This document shows positions 6,068-9,470 of a stretch of 9,470 nucleotides of DNA, in pieces. The notes under the pieces are model-generated. The model saw nothing but the letters and a program-made list of their open reading frames with translations. It did not search any database and had not been told where the DNA came from. How positions within the stretch are numbered: the first letter of the stretch is position 1; each line of letters begins with the position of its first letter. Origin of the DNA: an uncultured Eubacterium sp. (GTDB lineage: Bacteria > Bacillota > Clostridia > Lachnospirales > Lachnospiraceae); NCBI GenBank assembly GCA_900547255.1, contig URGC01000095.1, positions 1-9,470 of the forward strand, given 5' to 3'. The position numbers and the translations under genes are program-made.

Positions 6068-7441
6068 CTACGCTTCAAGAGCTTCTTTAATTGCCTCCTC
6101 GAATATCTCAAGACCTCTCTCCATCTGCTCATCTGTCATTGTAAGTGGAGCTAAGAAACGGATTGTGTTGCTTGCTGTACCGCAGCTCTCAAGGAGAAGA
6201 CCTTTCTGCATAGCATTTTTAATAATGCTGGCAACAAGCTTAGTTGCTGGCTCTTTAGTCTCTGGGTCTGTTACGAACTCTATACCAATCATGGCACCAA
6301 GACCTCTTATATCGCCAATAACTGGGTACTTCTTCTGAAGTTCCTTATATCTTGCTGTAACAACCTCACCGATATGTCCTGCCTTAGCTGCATAATTGTC
6401 TCTCTGCATTATATCCATGACTGCTAATGCAGAAGCACACGCAAGTGGGTTACCACAGAATGTACCACCGATTGTTCCGGCTGGAGCTGCATCCATAACC
6501 TCTGCCCTTGCTGTAATTGCTGATATTGGAAGACCACCACCAAGAGACTTGGCTGTTGTGATGATATCAGGAGCTGCGCCTGCTTCTTTCCAGTACTCAG
6601 AAGCATAATACTTACCAGTTCTACAGTTACCACACTGAACCTCATCTGCTATCATAAGTATTCCGTTGTCATCACAGATTTTACGAACTGCCTTAACCCA
6701 TTCAATTGGTGCTGGAATGAATCCGCCCTCACCCTGAAGTGGCTCTAAAATCATACAAGCAATCTCGCTTGCTGGAGCACCCTCATCAAATATTCTGTTT
6801 AACTCATCAATATAGTACTGAATTGCCTCAGCCTCTGTGTATCCCTTAGGTGCTCTGTAAAGATATGGATAAGGAGCACGGTAAATTCCTGCTGGGAATG
6901 GTCCCATGCCGACTGCATATATCTTCTTGGCTGTAAGTGCCATTGTAAGATTAGTTCTTCCGTGGAATGCACCTGTGAAGCAGATAACACCATTTCTCTT
7001 AGTGTAAGCCTTTGCAATCTTGATTGCATTCTCATCACACTCTGCACCTGAGTTAGCGAAATATGTCTTCTTAACATCGCCCTTACATGGCATAATCTTA
7101 TTTAATCTCTCTGCAAGTGTTACATAACCATCATGTACATATACATTGAAAATTGTGTGGAAATATTTCTCAGCCTGTTCCTTAACTGCCTCTATAACCT
7201 CTGGATTAGAATAACCTATGTTAAGAACACCTACGCCGCCGACCCAGTCAAGAATTTTGTTGCCATCAAGATCTTCAAACATTGCGCCTGCGCCCTGCTT
7301 GATACATATTGGATATGTCTTGCCACATAATGCCTGTGGAATTGCTGCATCTCTTCTTTCAAGAAGTGCTTTTGACTTTGGTCCTGGAACCTGCTCTGTT
7401 ATAATCTCTGGTAATGCATTTGCTAAATCCTTTGTTGTCAT
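6068..7441 (-). CDS. gabT: 4-aminobutyrate--2-oxoglutarate aminotransferase (class III)
   Basis: PLP enzyme of the cytoplasm. It is predicted to move the amino group of GABA to 2-oxoglutarate, giving succinate semialdehyde and glutamate. The 457 residues are a normal class III length. Visible motifs are the substrate/PLP region NSGAECDENAIKIAK (130-144), the GAFHGRT cofactor segment (157-163), EPLQGEGG (233-240), DEVQ (D266 contacts the PLP ring nitrogen) and TTAKSLGGGLP with the Schiff-base lysine K298. The ATG at 7441 is preceded by AAGGAGG at 8-nt spacing. The stretch after DEVQ reads CGNCRTG where most relatives have xGFGRTG. It is the first gene of the GABA operon, with the 4-hydroxybutyrate dehydrogenase two genes downstream, which supports GABA over ornithine or acetylornithine. 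5-Aminovalerate or beta-alanine remain possible alternative donors. Expression probably depends on the PucR-type regulator upstream and on read-through of a leader terminator. Confidence 0.9.
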   Translation of the reverse strand: MTTKDLANALPEIITEQVPGPKSKALLERRDAAIPQALCGKTYPICIKQGAGAMFEDLDGNKILDWVGGVGVLNIGYSNPEVIEAVKEQAEKYFHTIFNVYVHDGYVTLAERLNKIMPCKGDVKKTYFANSGAECDENAIKIAKAYTKRNGVICFTGAFHGRTNLTMALTAKKIYAVGMGPFPAGIYRAPYPYLYRAPKGYTEAEAIQYYIDELNRIFDEGAPASEIACMILEPLQGEGGFIPAPIEWVKAVRKICDDNGILMIADEVQCGNCRTGKYYASEYWKEAGAAPDIITTAKSLGGGLPISAITARAEVMDAAPAGTIGGTFCGNPLACASALAVMDIMQRDNYAAKAGHIGEVVTARYKELQKKYPVIGDIRGLGAMIGIEFVTDPETKEPATKLVASIIKNAMQKGLLLESCGTASNTIRFLAPLTMTDEQMERGLEIFEEAIKEALEA

Positions 7442-7463
7442 AAATTTGTCCTCCTTAAATTAC

Positions 7464-7511
7464 AAAAAGGCGCCGAATAAAGTATTGCAAAATACTTAAT
7501 TCGACGCCTTT
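7464..7511 (-). terminator. Strong 21-bp terminator hairpin in the gabT leader
   Basis: On the coding strand the 5' arm (7511-7491) and 3' arm (7486-7466) pair over 21 positions with one T-T mismatch and one G-U pair. They enclose a 4-nt loop (7490-7487), and a run of five T ends at 7464. This is a textbook intrinsic terminator. It ends only about 22 nt before the gabT ATG, downstream of the predicted gabT promoter. It therefore terminates pucR transcripts and also lies inside the gabT leader, where it should act as an attenuator. Confidence 0.85.
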
Positions 7512-7517
7512 GTCTTT
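7503..7517 (-). repeat. 15-bp element shared by both GABA-operon hairpins
   Basis: The coding-strand sequence AAAGACAAAGGCGTC (7517-7503) recurs as AAAGACAAAGGTGTC at 6057-6043, 14 of 15 identical. In both places it lies immediately 5' of, and overlaps the base of, the hairpin: the gabT leader terminator in one case and the gabT/fusion intergenic hairpin in the other. Confidence 0.6.
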
Positions 7518-7538
7518 GCTTTATTTGATTGTGCCTAA

Positions 7539-7566
7539 ATTATAACAGTCCAGTTTTATATTACAA
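7539..7566 (-). promoter_or_regulatory. Sigma-A promoter of the gabT operon
   Basis: The coding strand has TTGTAA (7566-7561) as -35 (4 of 6), a 16-nt spacer and a perfect TATAAT (7544-7539) as -10. The predicted start of transcription is near 7532, giving a leader of about 90 nt that contains the terminator hairpin. The promoter lies in the 166-bp gap between pucR and gabT. Confidence 0.7.
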
Positions 7567-7567
7567 T

Positions 7568-7603
7568 GTACACGGTGTACTAAATCTTTCGTGCATCATG
7601 CAC
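7568..7603 (-). promoter_or_regulatory. Pair of 13-bp palindromes upstream of the gabT -35, candidate PucR operators
   Basis: GTACACGGTGTAC (7568-7580) and GTGCATCATGCAC (7591-7603) are each perfect inverted repeats with 6-bp arms and a single central base. Centres are 23 bp apart, about two helical turns. The proximal one ends one base before the -35 of the gabT promoter, a position suited to an activator, and the distal one lies just after the pucR stop codon. The adjacent PucR-family regulator is the obvious candidate binder. Confidence 0.6.
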
Positions 7604-7607
7604 AAGT

Positions 7608-8861
7608 CTATATTTCACGGCGCATTTTGTGGTAATTTCTTATCATAAATGCAAGTTTTAAAGTCAGACAGCTTTCTATATCATCAAATTCCCTGCCTAA
7701 GATTTCCTGAATCTTGTTCAGGCGGTAATTCAGGGTGTTGCGGTGAATATACATTGATTCGGCTGTATATTTTACATTGCAGTTGTGGTTAAGATAATTC
7801 TCAAGGGTCTCGCACAGATTTCCATCATTGACCTCATCTGCATGAATGAGCTTTCCTATATTTTTCTCAACGAATTCATCCAAGAACTTATCATCTGTAA
7901 TCTTTGATATTAATGTATACAAACCCTGGTCTTTGTAAAAATATATGTGTTCATCTGCCTTTGATATATCAGCGACTTTGATTGCGGCAGATGCTTCATT
8001 ACGGCTTAGCTTCACGTCCTCAAGATAACCTGTGCTGTTACCAACTCCTACATAGAGGTTAGTGTGATATTCACGGTCCGCAATATCTACTATGTTGCCA
8101 AGAACCTCTTTTAACTGTTCATCGCTTATCCTGCCAGATGGGACTAATGCAAGGACTGTACCAGTCTGTAGCTGGACAAGAATATTCTCAGACAGATGAT
8201 ATGAAAATTCTGTGCTGATAATTCTGCTTATCGACTGACCGACTGTAAGTGAATCATCACGATGCATTCCTCCGTCTGACCTGCCAGTCTCATATCCACC
8301 TTCATCATAATTATTCTTATCTTTATAGTAAGCAAATTCTATAACACGGAATTCTCCTGACAAATCAACATTTAAAAATCTCGCCTGTGCAAATACATTT
8401 TCTCTGTTAAGATGCTCGGCATCCAGAATAGATGTAAATAACTGCTCGGCTGAATTCTTATTATTCTGCTCAAGAACAAGTCTCTGGCACATTATCTGGC
8501 TCAAATCCACAAGCGGAAATTTCTCTGGAAGCTCGAACAGCGGCAGTCTGTTCTCATTGCAATAATCTATAAGCTCATCCGATATCTGCCCTTCATTGAT
8601 TCCCAGTGCAGCTATGTCATATTCCTGCATTTTGCTGATTAATTCTCTTAATCTTGTGCTGTCATCTGTGAGGCTCCTGTTGGTAAGCACCACAAATTCG
8701 CTTCCATGTATATAATCCTCAACACGATACTCATTCTTAACACACTGAAGGCAGTCGGCAAAATATATCCATCTTAACGGATGAAGCATGCCTTCCGCCC
8801 CAGCTTTCAAGTTCAATACACCTTTTAATTCAGGCATCTTAACCATATCTTCGCAATTCAT
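7608..8861 (-). CDS. PucR/CdaR-family transcriptional regulator
   Basis: A 417-residue regulator of the PucR type, a family that commonly controls catabolic operons next to it in response to the substrate. The N-terminal part (about 8-125) fits the PucR ligand-sensing domain (MPELKGVLNLKAGAEG at the start, a SEFVVLTN segment near 54-61). The middle (about 215-300) resembles the GGDEF-like domain of the family, and the C-terminus (about 350-410) is the HTH_30 DNA-binding domain with NVKYTAESMYIHRNTLNYRL. The ATG at 8861 is preceded by GTGAGG at 5-nt spacing; an upstream in-frame TTG at 8894 is less likely. It is transcribed toward gabT, whose own promoter starts in the gap. It probably senses GABA, 5-aminovalerate or a related metabolite and activates the gabT operon (inference from position). 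Confidence 0.9.
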   Translation of the reverse strand: MNCEDMVKMPELKGVLNLKAGAEGMLHPLRWIYFADCLQCVKNEYRVEDYIHGSEFVVLTNRSLTDDSTRLRELISKMQEYDIAALGINEGQISDELIDYCNENRLPLFELPEKFPLVDLSQIMCQRLVLEQNNKNSAEQLFTSILDAEHLNRENVFAQARFLNVDLSGEFRVIEFAYYKDKNNYDEGGYETGRSDGGMHRDDSLTVGQSISRIISTEFSYHLSENILVQLQTGTVLALVPSGRISDEQLKEVLGNIVDIADREYHTNLYVGVGNSTGYLEDVKLSRNEASAAIKVADISKADEHIYFYKDQGLYTLISKITDDKFLDEFVEKNIGKLIHADEVNDGNLCETLENYLNHNCNVKYTAESMYIHRNTLNYRLNKIQEILGREFDDIESCLTLKLAFMIRNYHKMRREI

Positions 8862-8932
8862 CTGTTCCTCACCTTTGCCCCATATCACAACCAATATGTC
8901 ACAATTATCCGTTCAGCAATTTTCGTTATTTT

Positions 8933-8961
8933 ATAATAGCATAGATGAGGGAAGATGACTA
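8933..8961 (-). promoter_or_regulatory. Candidate extended -10 promoter for the PucR regulator gene
   Basis: The coding strand carries TAGTCA (8961-8956, 4 of 6 to TTGACA), a 17-nt spacer and TATTAT (8938-8933), with an upstream TG making the extended -10 TGCTATTAT. The predicted leader is about 65 nt. The region is AT-rich, so chance matches are possible. Confidence 0.4.
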
Positions 8962-9047
8962 TATTCAATTATCACTGCGCGGATGTTATGTATATTATTA
9001 TATTGCCCCACTCATGTTACACATTTATAAATAATTCTTATATTACA

Positions 9048-9093
9048 TAATGTATATAACATTTATTGCCGATAATAATAATGTATCTATACT
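9048..9093 (+). promoter_or_regulatory. Overlapping sigma-28-like and sigma-A-like promoter candidates for the gene at 9122
   Basis: GCCGATAA at 9068-9075 is an exact match to the sigma-28 (FliA/SigD) -10 consensus. TAATGTAT at 9048-9055 matches 6 of 8 positions of TAAAGTTT, with a 12-nt spacer (consensus about 11). Overlapping it, TTGCCG (9066-9071), a 16-nt spacer and TATACT (9088-9093) form a reasonable sigma-A promoter. Either would give a leader of about 20-40 nt. The rest of the divergent gap (8962-9047) is AT-rich, and nothing else is recognised in it. Confidence 0.5.
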
Positions 9094-9121
9094 ATAAATC
9101 TGTTCCAAGGAGGGAACTATT

Positions 9122-9470
9122 ATGTCAATACCTATCAGAACAACTTATAATAATGCCGGATATGATTCATCTTCTAATGTGTCATCTGATAGCAAAAGCA
9201 GACGAAACATATACGCCAAAGATTTAACGCTTTCATATAATGCTAATAATTATATAGATAACAAGCGTAAAAACGCAAGAAATCAAGCTATGAATCTGAT
9301 AAGTGATGCGTGGAACAGGGATGACGGGCTTGTTAAAAATATTCAGGATTTGAATGACGACAAGGCTAATCAGGTTGAGAAAAAGCAGGAGCTTCTCGCA
9401 CAGATGAAACGTATCGATGATACTAAAGAAGCTTTGCGCGAAGAGTACGGCGTACCTAAAGATTCTAATG
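9122..9470 (+). CDS. Hypothetical coiled-coil-prone protein (3' end outside window)
   Basis: An open frame from ATG at 9122, with AAGGAGG 8-14 nt upstream, running 116 codons to the window edge without a stop. The family is not recognised. The first about 45 residues are rich in Ser, Asn and Tyr and look disordered. After that the protein is charged and helical (KRKNARNQAMNLISDAW, then a Lys/Glu/Gln-rich stretch with hydrophobic residues at heptad-like spacing), so a coiled coil is likely. No signal peptide or membrane segment is present in the visible part, so it should be cytoplasmic or secreted by a leaderless route. It is transcribed away from the PucR regulator and probably belongs to another unit. 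A sigma-28-like promoter, if real, would link it to motility. Confidence 0.8.
   Translation, partial: MSIPIRTTYNNAGYDSSSNVSSDSKSRRNIYAKDLTLSYNANNYIDNKRKNARNQAMNLISDAWNRDDGLVKNIQDLNDDKANQVEKKQELLAQMKRIDDTKEALREEYGVPKDSN

Noticed and set aside
8881..8898. Inverted repeat CATAT-N8-ATATG upstream of the PucR regulator start
   Set aside because: The arms are only 5 bp of AT-rich sequence; this is expected by chance here and has no resemblance to the GTGCAT/GTACAC palindromes.
9038..9060. AT-rich imperfect palindrome around TACATAATGTA
   Set aside because: The 11-bp core is perfect, but extension needs a bulge and the surrounding DNA is about 85% AT. It is noted only as overlapping the sigma-28-like -35.
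1..9470. CRISPR arrays, tRNA/rRNA genes, insertion sequences, phage or defence genes
   Set aside because: No regularly spaced repeats, cloverleaf-like sequences, transposase motifs or terminal inverted repeats were found. Every large open frame on the minus strand fits an ordinary metabolic, envelope or regulatory gene.

Overview
The window looks like a chromosomal segment of a low-GC, anaerobic Firmicute, most likely a Lachnospiraceae-type clostridium. The reasons are strong AGGAGG-type ribosome binding sites, AT-rich spacers, a DUF975 membrane protein, a 4-hydroxybutyrate dehydrogenase close in sequence pattern to the clostridial enzyme, and short sigma-A promoters. Species cannot be named. 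All genes except the last are on the minus strand, so transcription runs right to left. The last gene (from 9122) is divergent.

From the left: (1) the 5' part of uppP (undecaprenyl-diphosphatase), cut by the window edge. (2) An envelope or signalling operon at 4037-420, transcribed DUF975 membrane protein -> OmpR-type response regulator -> histidine kinase -> M15 (VanY/CwlK-like) peptidase lipoprotein. Its promoter region carries an 11-bp-phased direct repeat of the kind bound by OmpR-family regulators, next to a perfect 15-bp palindrome over an extended -10. (3) A 4-aminobutyrate (GABA) catabolic operon at 7441-4134, transcribed gabT -> permease/kinase fusion -> 4-hydroxybutyrate dehydrogenase. 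(4) A PucR-family regulator at 8861-7608, directly upstream of gabT on the same strand. (5) A divergent, partly contained hypothetical gene with a possible sigma-28 promoter.

The GABA genes form a coherent pathway. GabT would convert GABA and 2-oxoglutarate to succinate semialdehyde and glutamate. The iron-type dehydrogenase would reduce succinate semialdehyde to 4-hydroxybutyrate, an entry into butyrate formation whose later enzymes are not in this window. PucR is the obvious local regulator: two 13-bp palindromes sit just upstream of a good sigma-A promoter for gabT. The transcript must then pass a 21-bp terminator hairpin only about 20 nt before the gabT start.

The most unusual items are: (a) the gene at 5971-5261, where the first two membrane segments of an APC amino-acid permease are joined in frame to a cytidylate-kinase-like protein that lacks its P-loop; (b) the regulator/kinase junction, which exists in three tandem degenerate copies, each reading LEK-stop followed by a start-like codon; (c) the promoter, palindrome and attenuator arrangement in front of gabT; (d) a 15-bp element shared by the two hairpins of the GABA operon. 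No tRNA, rRNA, CRISPR array or insertion sequence was seen.
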